A stretch of DNA of 64,000 nucleotides from Myxacorys almedinensis A (lineage in GTDB: Bacteria > Cyanobacteriota > Cyanobacteriia > Leptolyngbyales > Leptolyngbyaceae): the NCBI RefSeq assembly GCF_010091945.1, contig NZ_WVIE01000006.1, positions 62,001-126,000 of the forward strand, read 5' to 3'. This document shows positions 1 through 8,651 of this stretch, piece after piece. Every line of letters begins with the position of its first letter. The first letter of the stretch is position 1. Made by a program: the position numbers and the translations under genes. A model generated the notes under the pieces. It was not told where the DNA came from, made no database searches, and worked only from the letters and a program-made list of their open reading frames with translations.

Positions 1-42
1 TTAATCTTAGTCGTTCTGTAGAAGAGTCGGGCGAAAGGTTGC

Positions 43-384
43 CTACCCTGCTGCGGTCAGCGTTTCGCCGCCAATCGTAATTGACTCGACCATCAACCGA
101 GTCAGTTCTTGACGATGACCTCGCTTTTTGCGGGTTTTCTTCTTGGGTTTCATCTTGTAAACCAGCACTTTGCGCCCGCGCAGATGACGCATGATCTTAA
201 ATTGCACCGAGGCTCCGTCTACGAGGGGTTCACCAATGCTGATGTCTCCTTCGTTGTTGACAAACAGCACTCGATCGATCGTAATTTGAGACTCTTCCTC
301 TCCAGCGATGCGGTTGAGGTCGTAAAATCGACCGTTTTCAACGCGCAGTTGCTGACCGCCTGCTTCGATAATTGCGTAAAGCAT
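43..384 (-). CDS. rplU: 50S ribosomal protein L21
   Basis: L21 binds 23S rRNA in the large ribosomal subunit. The 113-residue product opens with MLYAIIEAGGQQLRV, the family's N-terminal signature, and carries the basic KMKPKKKTRKKRGHRQ segment before the C-terminal strand, as in L21 proteins; length is normal. The gene reads leftward, so rpmA (L27), the usual downstream partner, would lie just beyond the left edge; only 42 bases of spacer are visible. Start ATG at 384. The family assignment is secure. Confidence 0.97.
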   Translation of the reverse strand: MLYAIIEAGGQQLRVENGRFYDLNRIAGEEESQITIDRVLFVNNEGDISIGEPLVDGASVQFKIMRHLRGRKVLVYKMKPKKKTRKKRGHRQELTRLMVESITIGGETLTAAG

Positions 385-609
385 GTATTTGCCCTTGATA
401 AAGCCGTACAGGTTAACTCGTGGGTACTGAGTTATTAGAGACCTGATCCGAGCAGGAAATAGTTAACCAGTCTACCATTGTGGCGAATTGATGGCTAAAC
501 TGTCAACCAATTTGCCAGCCAAAGATTACACTGAAGATCACCCTGACCGTAATTCAGAGTGATACTGATTAAAGGTTAGAGGCGTTTATTCACCCTTGAG
601 TCTCCGCTT

Positions 610-1491
610 ATGCCGCAACAACCAGATCCCACTAGGCACAGTGACGTGTTAAATCAGGTTGTCCTCGATCGGCGATCGCTGCAAGAGCTTGGGCAAGTTG
701 AGGTGCTATGGACTTATCCCCAAATGCACCGGGTGTTGGGCTTTATCTGTCGATCGGGGTGGCTTGGCGCAAAGAAGACGGCGTTTAACTTAGACCAGTT
801 GGATGCGATCGGGGTGAATGGAGTCTTAGTCAACTCGAAGCCTGTGGATACGGATGCGGACAAGGTTCGGCAAATCGAGTCGCTGGTTGGCTGGGAAGTT
901 TGGACAGATAACGGAGAACGAGCGGGTAAGATCATCGACTATCTCTTTGACCTTGAAACCGGTGACATTGAGCATTATTTGTTCACTTCTAACAGTTTAG
1001 GCGGCATGGCAGGCACTATTTTCATGCTGCCATCCAACTATATTCTCAGTTTCGGCAATCGCCGCGTGTTGGTGCCTGCGGGTGCGCTGCGATCGTTTGC
1101 GCTCTACCGAGAAGGCATCCAAGAGAAATTCTCGAAAGTGACAGAATTATTCAAAGAAGAGAAGAGCCAACTTACCCAGGACATGCGATCGCTGCTCGAC
1201 CAAGCTAGAGAACGAGCCAAACTGGTAGCCGAGCAAGCTAGAGAAAAGGCTAAAACCGTTGCTGAGCGGGTCGATGAATTTATTGACGACATCGATTTAG
1301 ACGAGACTCCCAGTGCCCCCGTTGCCACCCCCAGCACCGACCCTGCCCCGTGGGATGATTGGGATAGTGATCTTCCCAAACCCCCCGTTCAATCTCCCCC
1401 CCGAACCGTCCCCCAACCGCCGCGCTCTGCCGCTTCTGAGCAGTCTTCTGAAAAGTCTTCTGACGATCCGTGGGATGACGATTCTTGGTAG
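610..1491 (+). CDS. PRC-barrel domain protein with coiled-coil and acidic tail
   Basis: A 293-residue soluble protein. Two PRC-barrel-like modules cover about residues 10-85 and 90-165; the second contains VGWEVWTDNGERAGKI and a following DYLFDLETG strand, typical of PRC barrels. Residues about 170-225 form a charged helix with repeated Q-A-R-E-R/K-A-K units, a likely coiled coil. The tail is Pro/Ser-rich and ends in two short acidic Trp motifs (WDDWDSD, DPWDDDSW) that look like interaction peptides. PRC barrels occur in RNA-processing and photosynthetic-assembly factors; no specific role can be read here. It diverges from rplU over a 225-bp intergenic region. Confidence 0.8.
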   Translation: MPQQPDPTRHSDVLNQVVLDRRSLQELGQVEVLWTYPQMHRVLGFICRSGWLGAKKTAFNLDQLDAIGVNGVLVNSKPVDTDADKVRQIESLVGWEVWTDNGERAGKIIDYLFDLETGDIEHYLFTSNSLGGMAGTIFMLPSNYILSFGNRRVLVPAGALRSFALYREGIQEKFSKVTELFKEEKSQLTQDMRSLLDQARERAKLVAEQAREKAKTVAERVDEFIDDIDLDETPSAPVATPSTDPAPWDDWDSDLPKPPVQSPPRTVPQPPRSAASEQSSEKSSDDPWDDDSW

Positions 1492-1595
1492 CTATTTCTC
1501 ACCCCAAGGTCAGGGTCATCATCGCTGAGCGGTCATTCCTGATCGCCTATTTCTGACATACTGGTAAGTACCCGACGACATTCAGGAGACAGCCC

Positions 1596-2459
1596 TTGAA
1601 CAATACTGGTCTGCCGGGAAAACCTCCCAAAAATTCAAGTCCCTCGTTCGATGACATTCCGGTTGCTGAGCGCGAGACGGTAGAAGCCCCGCCAAAGCCC
1701 CGCCGCAATCTGGTGGGCTTGATTGGGGGAGTTGGTGCGATCGCCCTTGCCGTTGGGGGGTTCTCTGCCTATCAGGTTTACCGCTCAAGTCAGCCACCGA
1801 TCGCGGCTAGCCCTTCTGCACCGGCATCTCCCAGCGCCAGCCCAACCGATGGCAGGCTGCTAAACCACTATCCCTATGAAGAAGCGCCTCAGTCGGAATT
1901 GGAGCCGATTGGCGATGACGGGGACATGAAACTGCGATCGTCGGCGGCAAAAGCGTATCGCGAGATGGTAACGGCTGCCGCAGCCGAGGAGGTTGTGCTA
2001 GTTCCACTGTCTGCGTTTCGCTCGGTGGCACAGCAGGAAGACATTTATTTTGGGGTGAGAGCAGAGCGAAATCAGAGCCTTGAGCAACGAGCAGAGGTCA
2101 GCGCTCCTCCGGGACACAGTGAGCATCACACAGGCTATGCGATCGATATTGGCGATGGCAATACTCCTGCGACCCATCTTAGCCCCACGTTTGAAGAAAC
2201 AGCGGCTTACCAATGGCTGCAAGCCAATGCGGCGCGCTTTAGTTTCGAGCTTTCTTTTCCCAAAGATAACCAGCAAGGGGTGAGCTATGAACCATGGCAC
2301 TGGCGATTTGTGGGCGATCAACAGAGTTTAGAAACGTTCTATAAAACAGGACGAGAACAACCCGCTGCGAATGCAGAGCAGGGCAATGAAAGCCGACCGC
2401 CCTCACCCACCAGATCGGCTTCCCAAGAGAATCTCCAAGACGCCTCTGAAGCGAGGTAG
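1596..2459 (+). CDS. M15 family D-alanyl-D-alanine carboxypeptidase (VanY-like), membrane-anchored
   Basis: Predicted zinc peptidase that trims the terminal D-Ala of peptidoglycan stem peptides in the periplasm. An N-terminal cytoplasmic segment (residues 1-37) is followed by one membrane anchor (about 38-62) and a Pro/Ala/Ser linker. The M15B zinc site is visible: SEHHTGYAID holds the His and Asp ligands, and EPWHWRFVG the third ligand and base. The start is TTG at 1596, chosen because CAGGAGA lies about 8 bases upstream and the membrane segment follows. The next gene begins 31 bp after the stop and may be co-transcribed. Confidence 0.88.
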   Translation: MNNTGLPGKPPKNSSPSFDDIPVAERETVEAPPKPRRNLVGLIGGVGAIALAVGGFSAYQVYRSSQPPIAASPSAPASPSASPTDGRLLNHYPYEEAPQSELEPIGDDGDMKLRSSAAKAYREMVTAAAAEEVVLVPLSAFRSVAQQEDIYFGVRAERNQSLEQRAEVSAPPGHSEHHTGYAIDIGDGNTPATHLSPTFEETAAYQWLQANAARFSFELSFPKDNQQGVSYEPWHWRFVGDQQSLETFYKTGREQPAANAEQGNESRPPSPTRSASQENLQDASEAR

Positions 2460-2490
2460 ATTTAGGGTATTGCTCTCACGGTTGGTTTCT

Positions 2491-3174
2491 ATGAATCAAA
2501 CTGGATTAAATCTTGCTGCTATTTCCATTTTTGCAATGACCCTTTCAGTATTGCTGGGTCCGTTGCTGAATATTTCGCCGTTTGTTCCTGCGATCGCAGT
2601 TTTTGGTGTGTTGGGGGTCGCAACCTTAGATTCATTGCAGTGGCAAGGAAAGTTTGGCTCGGTGGCGCTCGATTGGTTTGCAAGTTTTTCCTCCGAACAC
2701 CGCGATCGCGTGATTCATCACGAAGCCGGACATTTTCTCGTGGCTCAGCAACTTGATATTCCAGTTGTCGGCTACACGCTCAGCGCGTGGGAAGCCCTTA
2801 AACAAGGGCAAGCCGGACAAGGCGGTGTGCAGTTTGATACGCAAGAACTTGATCAGCAACTGCAACACGGAAAACTTTCAGCGCAATGGCTCGATCGCTT
2901 TTGCACGGTTTGGATGGCAGGCATCGCTGCCGAGCAGATCACCTACGGCAACTCGGAAGGGGGAAACGACGATCGCACTAAGTTCCGGCAAACGTTGATG
3001 CAGCTAGGCATCACGGCGTCTGATGTAGCACAGCGAGAACGGTTAGCCGTGTTGAGAGCGAAGACGTTACTGCAAGATCATCAATCGGCTTACGAGGCGC
3101 TAGTTACCGCACTGCAAGAACGGCAGCCGATCGAATCGTGTTATCAAGCTATCAACGCCACAACAGGGACATAA
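2491..3174 (+). CDS. FtsH peptidase-domain (M41-like) membrane protein
   Basis: A 227-residue protein with two hydrophobic N-terminal segments (about residues 8-28 and 31-48) and the zinc motif HHEAGH, matching HExxH of M41 proteases. The AAA+ ATPase module of FtsH is absent, so this is a stand-alone peptidase-like domain, a recurring cyanobacterial/plastid family. The frame is open further upstream to an ATG at 2371, but that would overlap the preceding gene by 89 bp and add a charged non-conserved leader; I prefer ATG 2491, which begins just before the membrane segments. Whether it is catalytically active is not shown. Confidence 0.82.
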   Translation: MNQTGLNLAAISIFAMTLSVLLGPLLNISPFVPAIAVFGVLGVATLDSLQWQGKFGSVALDWFASFSSEHRDRVIHHEAGHFLVAQQLDIPVVGYTLSAWEALKQGQAGQGGVQFDTQELDQQLQHGKLSAQWLDRFCTVWMAGIAAEQITYGNSEGGNDDRTKFRQTLMQLGITASDVAQRERLAVLRAKTLLQDHQSAYEALVTALQERQPIESCYQAINATTGT

Positions 3175-3322
3175 ATACTTCTCAGGTACCTTGCTGACTC
3201 GATTGCTACCACTCCGAGAACGTGGGATCATCACCCATGCCGAGTGGTGAAGCATGCTTCTGTTGATTGGCGTCCGTTAGATTGGCGTCTGTTAGATTGG
3301 CGATCGTGCCTCTCCAGGTGAC

Positions 3323-5953
3323 TTAGAGAAAATATGCCGGAGGAGTCGATGGTACGATCGCCGGCAGAACAACGGTAAACGTTGCGCCTTGCCCTTCACC
3401 CTGGCTTTCTACCCAAATTTGCCCCTCATGTAACTCGACCAATTGCCGCACAATTGCCAGCCCCAAGCCTAGCCCTCCATAGTGGCGCGTGTTTGAACTG
3501 TCTGCCTGGCGAAAATAGTCAAAAATGTAGGGCAGAGCCTCCGCCCGAATCCCCTGCCCCGTATCGCTGACTTGCACCTTGACCTCGCCATGCTGTTGTT
3601 CTAGCCGGATCTCCACCTGTCCGCCTTCGGGGGTAAACTTGATCGCGTTGGAGAGCAGGTTCTCCACAATTTGCCGCAAGCGATCAGCATCTCCAGAAAT
3701 TGGATCGATCGGGTCGTCTAAAGCAGCGCTCAGCCGAATCGTCTTAGCCGTAGCTTGGGGTTGCACAGTTTGAACAGCAGTTTCTAAGAGCGATCGCAAG
3801 TCAACGGAGTGCCGATTGAGAAGCAGCTTTCCTCGCAGCAAGCGGGAAATGTCGAGCAGATTTTCGATCAGTTGGGTCTGTAACCTGGCATTGCGCTCAA
3901 TCGTTTCTAGGGCACGAGCCATGATCGTTTCGTTGAAGGTTCGAGTCCGGAGCGCTTCAGCCCACCCCAAAATAGAGTTGAGGGGCGTACGAAGCTCATG
4001 GGATACGATCGCTAAAAATTCGTCTTTCAAACGGTTGGCTTGCTCCAACTCTTCAGCCTGTCGCTGGAGGGCATTCAAGGCAATCTGTAGCTCTCGGCGG
4101 CGCAGGCTAACTTCTGTCATCATGGCTTCCAAATCGTGACTCTGGCTGGCAAGTTCTGCTTGCAAAAAATCTCGCACTCGTTTGACCGAAATCAAGTTGC
4201 CGACTCGTGCCTGTAGCTCTTCAGCAGAAAACGGTTTCATCAAGTAGTCCTGAGCGCCCTGGCGCAACAGTTGGACTCGCAACTCATCATCTGCTTTGGC
4301 CGTTAGCATCACCACAGGGATAGTGTCTAGCTCTGAATGAGTCCGGATCTGCTGGACGAGTTGATCGCCACTGAGGTAAGGCATCATCACATCGCTCACG
4401 ATCAGGTCGGGATGCAGCGCGATCGCTTGCTCTAGCCCTTCCTGCCCATTGGAGGCGGTGGCAGTGCGATACTCAGTTGCCAGCATTGTGGTGATGAACC
4501 GATTCATCTCCGGGTTGTCTTCTACGACCAGCACTAACGGTTTTTCGGGGGCGAGTTCCGGGTCAGGATCGTTGATGAGGTTGACCGTGCGGAGTTCTTC
4601 TACCAGCAAGCTGGCAACCTCTTCCCCCTGCCCCAAGACGGCAGGCGGAGCAGCAACGCTGGCATTAAAGCTGACATCGAACGGGGGCAACGGTAGCTCA
4701 ACGGTGAATTGTGCGCCTCCTGCGGGTGCATTGCTAACACTGATCGTGCCACCCTGTAGCTCGACAAATTCTTTCGCGATCGCTAACCCCAATCCTGTCC
4801 CTCCAAAGCGGCGGGTCGTTCCCCCTTCTCCTTGGCTAAACCGCTCGAAGATCGTTTTGCGTAGCCCAACCGGAACCCCCGAACCGCTATCTTCCACAGA
4901 GAGGATTGCCCGATGGATCTGGGCTGCCAAACTGGGTGAGTCATCCAAACCGGGTGAATGAGTAGACGGGATAGTTGAACGTTCCAACCTGCAACGAATG
5001 GTGCCACCATTGGGGGTAAATTTGAACGCATTGGAAATCAAGTTGAGGAGAATGCGCTGAACTTTTGCCGCATCGACTTGGGCAGGCAAAGATTCTGGTG
5101 CCTCAATGGCAAACGCGATTTGCTTTTCTTGGGCTAATCCATCAAAGTTGGCGGCGGTGAGGCGCACCAGTTGAGCCAGGTCAACTTGCGTGTAGTTTAG
5201 CGTCATCTTCCCGGCTTCTAGTTTAGAAATATCCAGGAGATCGTTAACTTGCTTGAGCAAGAGGCGGGCATTGCGGTCTACCAGTTCCAGGTTATAGCGT
5301 TGCTCTTGGCTCAGGTTTTTGAATTTGAGCAGTTTCTCTGTTGGACCTAGAATTAGGGCAAGCGGCGTTCGTAGCTCGTGGCTGACATTCGCAAAAAACT
5401 GCGTCTTGATCTGATCCGCCTCTTTGAGTTGCTGATTAAAGGCTTCTAACTTGTGGTTGGCGGTTTCTAGATGCGATCGCCGCTCCTCTGAAAGTTTGGC
5501 AGATTCAACCAGGGCTAAGGCTTTGGGAACTAACGCGGGCAAAACAACCGCCGTAACGACAGATGCGATCGCCGTTACAACCTTTAATGCACCGGAGAGC
5601 CAGTAGGTTGGGTGCCACAGCGTCCACACGTCCATAAAATGAGTACTGGCACAGGCAATAATGAAGGAACCAAATGCCAAAAACATCCAATGAAACGGAA
5701 TTTCCTGGCGAGTTTTGTAGACCAGGTATGCCAGGGTTGCTGAGATGGCAACATAGGCAAGGGCAATGAGTGAGTCTGAAATAACGTGCAGCCAAACTAG
5801 TCCGGGCTTCCACAAATAACAATGCCCGTGAGGAATAAAGCCGCTAACTGCTAACAGCGAATTCCACCACCCTGGAAACATCAGCATGGCGGTGAGTGCA
5901 ACAATAAGCGGCACTACACCATAGCTAAGATTATTTCGATTGATGCCTATCAT
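3323..5953 (-). CDS. Ethylene-receptor-like hybrid histidine kinase with two kinase cores
   Basis: Membrane sensor kinase. The N-terminus resembles the plant ETR1 / Synechocystis SynEtr1 ethylene-binding domain: in a numbering that begins at the TTG at 5992 it has ISDSLIALAY (Asp73) and CASTH (Cys114, His118), corresponding to ETR1 Asp25, Cys65 and His69, which bind the copper cofactor. Then follow HisKA/HATPase 1 (His205 in SHELRTPLALI), a receiver domain (VVEDN, phosphoacceptor Asp in SDVMMP, KPF) and a second HisKA/HATPase (SHELRTPLNSI, GLGLGLAIV). The order HK-REC-HK is unusual. Start ATG at 5953 is preferred; TTG 5992 would add 13 residues. A lone receiver gene lies 330 bp upstream on the same strand. 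Ethylene as ligand is inference from the three residues. Confidence 0.88.
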   Translation of the reverse strand: MIGINRNNLSYGVVPLIVALTAMLMFPGWWNSLLAVSGFIPHGHCYLWKPGLVWLHVISDSLIALAYVAISATLAYLVYKTRQEIPFHWMFLAFGSFIIACASTHFMDVWTLWHPTYWLSGALKVVTAIASVVTAVVLPALVPKALALVESAKLSEERRSHLETANHKLEAFNQQLKEADQIKTQFFANVSHELRTPLALILGPTEKLLKFKNLSQEQRYNLELVDRNARLLLKQVNDLLDISKLEAGKMTLNYTQVDLAQLVRLTAANFDGLAQEKQIAFAIEAPESLPAQVDAAKVQRILLNLISNAFKFTPNGGTIRCRLERSTIPSTHSPGLDDSPSLAAQIHRAILSVEDSGSGVPVGLRKTIFERFSQGEGGTTRRFGGTGLGLAIAKEFVELQGGTISVSNAPAGGAQFTVELPLPPFDVSFNASVAAPPAVLGQGEEVASLLVEELRTVNLINDPDPELAPEKPLVLVVEDNPEMNRFITTMLATEYRTATASNGQEGLEQAIALHPDLIVSDVMMPYLSGDQLVQQIRTHSELDTIPVVMLTAKADDELRVQLLRQGAQDYLMKPFSAEELQARVGNLISVKRVRDFLQAELASQSHDLEAMMTEVSLRRRELQIALNALQRQAEELEQANRLKDEFLAIVSHELRTPLNSILGWAEALRTRTFNETIMARALETIERNARLQTQLIENLLDISRLLRGKLLLNRHSVDLRSLLETAVQTVQPQATAKTIRLSAALDDPIDPISGDADRLRQIVENLLSNAIKFTPEGGQVEIRLEQQHGEVKVQVSDTGQGIRAEALPYIFDYFRQADSSNTRHYGGLGLGLAIVRQLVELHEGQIWVESQGEGQGATFTVVLPAIVPSTPPAYFL

Positions 5954-6167
5954 TACTGTCGTTAGATGGTGAGAGGTTAAATCTAGGAGCAAGAACTTGT
6001 ATCTACCCAGGAACTATTTTTACAGCCAGATCGATCCGGCAAATCTTAGGTACCAAAAACCTTAAAAGTGCTGCTACTGCTCTAATTACTATAAATATAC
6101 GATCCCCATCGCAGGTTAGAACCTTGAGTTCGACAGAGTTTCTGCGCTGCGATCGCAGATCCGGGAA

Positions 6168-6257
6168 GCCCCCTACATCCCGTAAAAAGGGGGACTTTGA
6201 GCCAGACTCTAAACGTCAATGTCACCCAGTATGAAGAAATTTAGGGGGCTAAAGCCG
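6168..6257. repeat. C/G-run inverted-repeat remnant in the 330-bp gap
   Basis: The gap between the hybrid kinase and the response regulator holds an AGCCCCCTA segment near 6169 and its inverted partner TTAGGGGGCT near 6241, with GTAAAAAGGGGGACTTTGA between them. This is the usual make-up of degenerate intergenic repeats in cyanobacterial genomes. No coding sequence is seen in the rest of the gap. Confidence 0.5.
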
Positions 6258-6282
6258 CAAACAACTCAACAGAGCAGGATTT

Positions 6283-6663
6283 TCACCTGAATCGCAAAAA
6301 CGCTTCGATTTTTGCCAATAGCTGATCAAACTCGATCGGCTTACGAATAAAGTCGTTAGCACCCAGCGCTAAGCCCTGAATGGCATCAGTATCGTCGTGG
6401 GCGGTCACCAGCAAAATGGGCATAAATGGCAAGCGTTGATTCTGACGAATGGACTGAGTTACCTCGTACCCATTCATGTCTGGCATCATCACATCCATCA
6501 AAATTAAGTCGGGTGGCGAGTGCTCAACCTTGGCTAAGGCGACACTACCCTTATCTGCCGTATCAACGTCGTATCCTTCTGCTTCTAGGATGGTTTGCAG
6601 CAGGAATAAGTTGTCGGTTAGGTCATCTACAACGAGAATACGGAAAGTTGGGGAGGCGCACAC
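6283..6663 (-). CDS. Single-domain response regulator (CheY-like)
   Basis: A 126-residue stand-alone receiver domain. The acidic pair is at Asp13-Asp14 (VVDD), the phosphoacceptor is Asp57 (LILMDVMMP), the switch Thr is at 87 (VTAHD) and the invariant Lys at 108 (RKP). No DNA-binding or other output domain follows, so it probably relays phosphate or binds a partner protein. It lies upstream of the ethylene-receptor-like kinase on the same strand, a natural but unproven partner. Confidence 0.92.
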   Translation of the reverse strand: MCASPTFRILVVDDLTDNLFLLQTILEAEGYDVDTADKGSVALAKVEHSPPDLILMDVMMPDMNGYEVTQSIRQNQRLPFMPILLVTAHDDTDAIQGLALGANDFIRKPIEFDQLLAKIEAFLRFR

Positions 6664-7045
6664 AGGAGAGAATCCAGAAGAACGATCGCAATTGGTTATG
6701 TCATGCCGCGACTAGCTGTACTCTTTTGTACCTCTTTAGTTGAAAGGTGACCTCTTACTTAAGATAGAACTTTATCTTCGCCACCTGAAAAGCGGGTCAC
6801 AGGTTTGATGCCAAGGTAGTAATACGGTTGTTTTGCAACTGTGTACTGTGTGAATAAGTTACAGCCGTGCTGCATCATGTCGTTTGTAGCCTCTAGCCGT
6901 TCATCTTTTGTGAGGTGATGAGGGGGACAGCAATTGGATGAGTCAGAGTCGCTTTACCTGAGAATTGCCGAAACAAATTGTTACATTTACCTCGCCTAGA
7001 CGGTAAAATGACCGAGCCATCTAATCGCTTGATCAAGAAAAATAC
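6664..7045. other. Intergenic region between response regulator and desB
   Basis: About 380 bp of divergent promoter space. No credible gene, RNA or terminator was recognised. It must contain the promoters for the leftward regulator and the rightward desaturase. Confidence 0.5.
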
Positions 7046-8110
7046 GTGCAAGTTTACCCGAATCCGTCCAATTTCCCGGTTATAGACTCTTCTGTTCGTC
7101 AAAATCTACCGTTTACGCTCAAAGACGTCCGCTCAGCGATTCCTGCTCACTGTTTTGAGCCTTCAACCGCGCGATCGCTCTCCTACTTCTGTTTCGATAT
7201 TGGGATCATTGCAGGACTCATTGCGATCGCGGCTTACCTTGATTCTTGGTTGTTTTTTCCTATTTTCTGGTTTGCTCAGGGCACAATGTTCTGGGCCTTA
7301 TTTGTGGTTGGGCATGACTGCGGACATGGCTCATTTTCCAAGCACAAGTGGCTGAACGCTTTGATTGGGCATATGTCGCATTCGCCGATTTTGGTGCCGT
7401 TTCATGGATGGAGAATTAGCCATCGGACGCATCATGCGAATACTGCAAACATCGATACCGATGAAAGCTGGTATCCGGTGACAGAGGCGCACTATGCAGA
7501 GATGGGTTTTTTGGAAAAGCTGATGCGGTTTTATTTACCATTGTTGGCGTATCCGCTGTATTTGTTTCGGCGATCGCCCGGTAAACAAGGCTCTCACTTT
7601 ATGCCGAGTAGCTCGCTGTTCAAGCCGTCCGAGCGCAATGACATTATTGTTAGTACAGTTTGTTGGCTAGCAATGGTGGGCTTCTTGGCTACATTGACGT
7701 ATCAATGCGGTTTTCTGTTTCTGCTGAAGTACTATCTGGGTGGATACGCAGTGTTTGTCATTTGGTTGGATTTAGTTACTTTCTTGCACCACACTGAAGA
7801 TGATATTCCCTGGTACCGTGGTGAAGATTGGTCTTTTCTGAAAGGCGCGTTGTCTACTATCGATCGCGATTACGGAATTTTCAATCTGATCCATCACCAT
7901 ATTGGAACGCACGTTGCTCATCATATTTTCTTGAATATGCCGCACTATCATTTAAAGGAAGCAACAGAAGCGATTAGACCTGTGTTGGGTGGATATTATC
8001 GCAAATCGAATGAGCCAATTTGGAAGAGCTTCTTTAAGTCTTACTTTGCCTGCCATTTTGTGGCAGACTCTGGCTCAGAGATTTACTATCAATCACCCCA
8101 TCTTCACTAA
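7046..8110 (+). CDS. desB: Acyl-lipid omega-3 fatty acid desaturase
   Basis: Integral membrane di-iron enzyme that inserts the omega-3 double bond into acyl chains of membrane glycerolipids, using ferredoxin. All three histidine boxes are visible: HDCGH, HRTHH and HVAHH. The stretches HTEDDIPWYR and GYYRKSNEP match DesB-type omega-3 desaturases better than delta-12 (DesA) enzymes. The 354-residue length is normal. The start is GTG at 7046. desB-type genes are commonly cold-induced; nothing in the sequence here tests that. A hairpin terminator follows. Confidence 0.92.
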   Translation: MQVYPNPSNFPVIDSSVRQNLPFTLKDVRSAIPAHCFEPSTARSLSYFCFDIGIIAGLIAIAAYLDSWLFFPIFWFAQGTMFWALFVVGHDCGHGSFSKHKWLNALIGHMSHSPILVPFHGWRISHRTHHANTANIDTDESWYPVTEAHYAEMGFLEKLMRFYLPLLAYPLYLFRRSPGKQGSHFMPSSSLFKPSERNDIIVSTVCWLAMVGFLATLTYQCGFLFLLKYYLGGYAVFVIWLDLVTFLHHTEDDIPWYRGEDWSFLKGALSTIDRDYGIFNLIHHHIGTHVAHHIFLNMPHYHLKEATEAIRPVLGGYYRKSNEPIWKSFFKSYFACHFVADSGSEIYYQSPHLH

Positions 8111-8152
8111 CTGATTCGATATAGTTATGCGATCGCATTTTTAGATCGCGCT

Positions 8153-8197
8153 GCGAGAACTCCACCTTTTCCAAAAGGGCGGAGTTCTCGCCTTTTT
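8153..8197 (+). terminator. Rho-independent terminator after desB
   Basis: GCGAGAACTCC (8153-8163) pairs perfectly with GGAGTTCTCGC (8181-8191), followed by CTTTTT. It lies 43 bp after the desB stop. Confidence 0.85.
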
Positions 8198-8651
8198 ATA
8201 GGTTCATCAATTGGCTGAGGAGAGGGGTGTGCTACTAGAGCAACCGAAAGGTTTCTATCGAAAGGCAAAGAATTCCCAATGGAAGATTTAGCGCGTTCGC
8301 TGACAATTAAAGAGACAATATTGATTACAACTTCCTATTAACTTAGAACAATTAATAGCCTGTACTGATTTCTTTCATTTGGCATTCCAATGTAAGTGTA
8401 AAGCTCTTTTTGGGCTTTCCCTGTTTGTGCTGCCTTAGCGCAATTGTTATGCAGACACAGCCCAGAGATTCTGGTGCAGATATCCTACTTGTACTGCACT
8501 GAAACAGTATCTCTATCAAGAAAAACTGTTGCTCTGTTGTTGAGGTTTATCTAACAACTGACTGTCAATGCAGTACGCCTTTGTTTTGCCAATTCCAAAG
8601 CGCTGAGCTTTTTACCCTGTTCGTTTCTAGTCGTCTACTTCATTCAAAGTA
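8198..8651. promoter_or_regulatory. Upstream region of bicA
   Basis: About 450 bp with no gene. It must contain the bicA promoter. I saw no well-scoring -35/-10 pair or operator that I could defend. Confidence 0.4.

Noticed and set aside
3936-3952. GGTTCGAGTCC, resembling the T-loop of a tRNA
   Set aside because: It lies inside the histidine kinase coding sequence and no acceptor or anticodon stem surrounds it.
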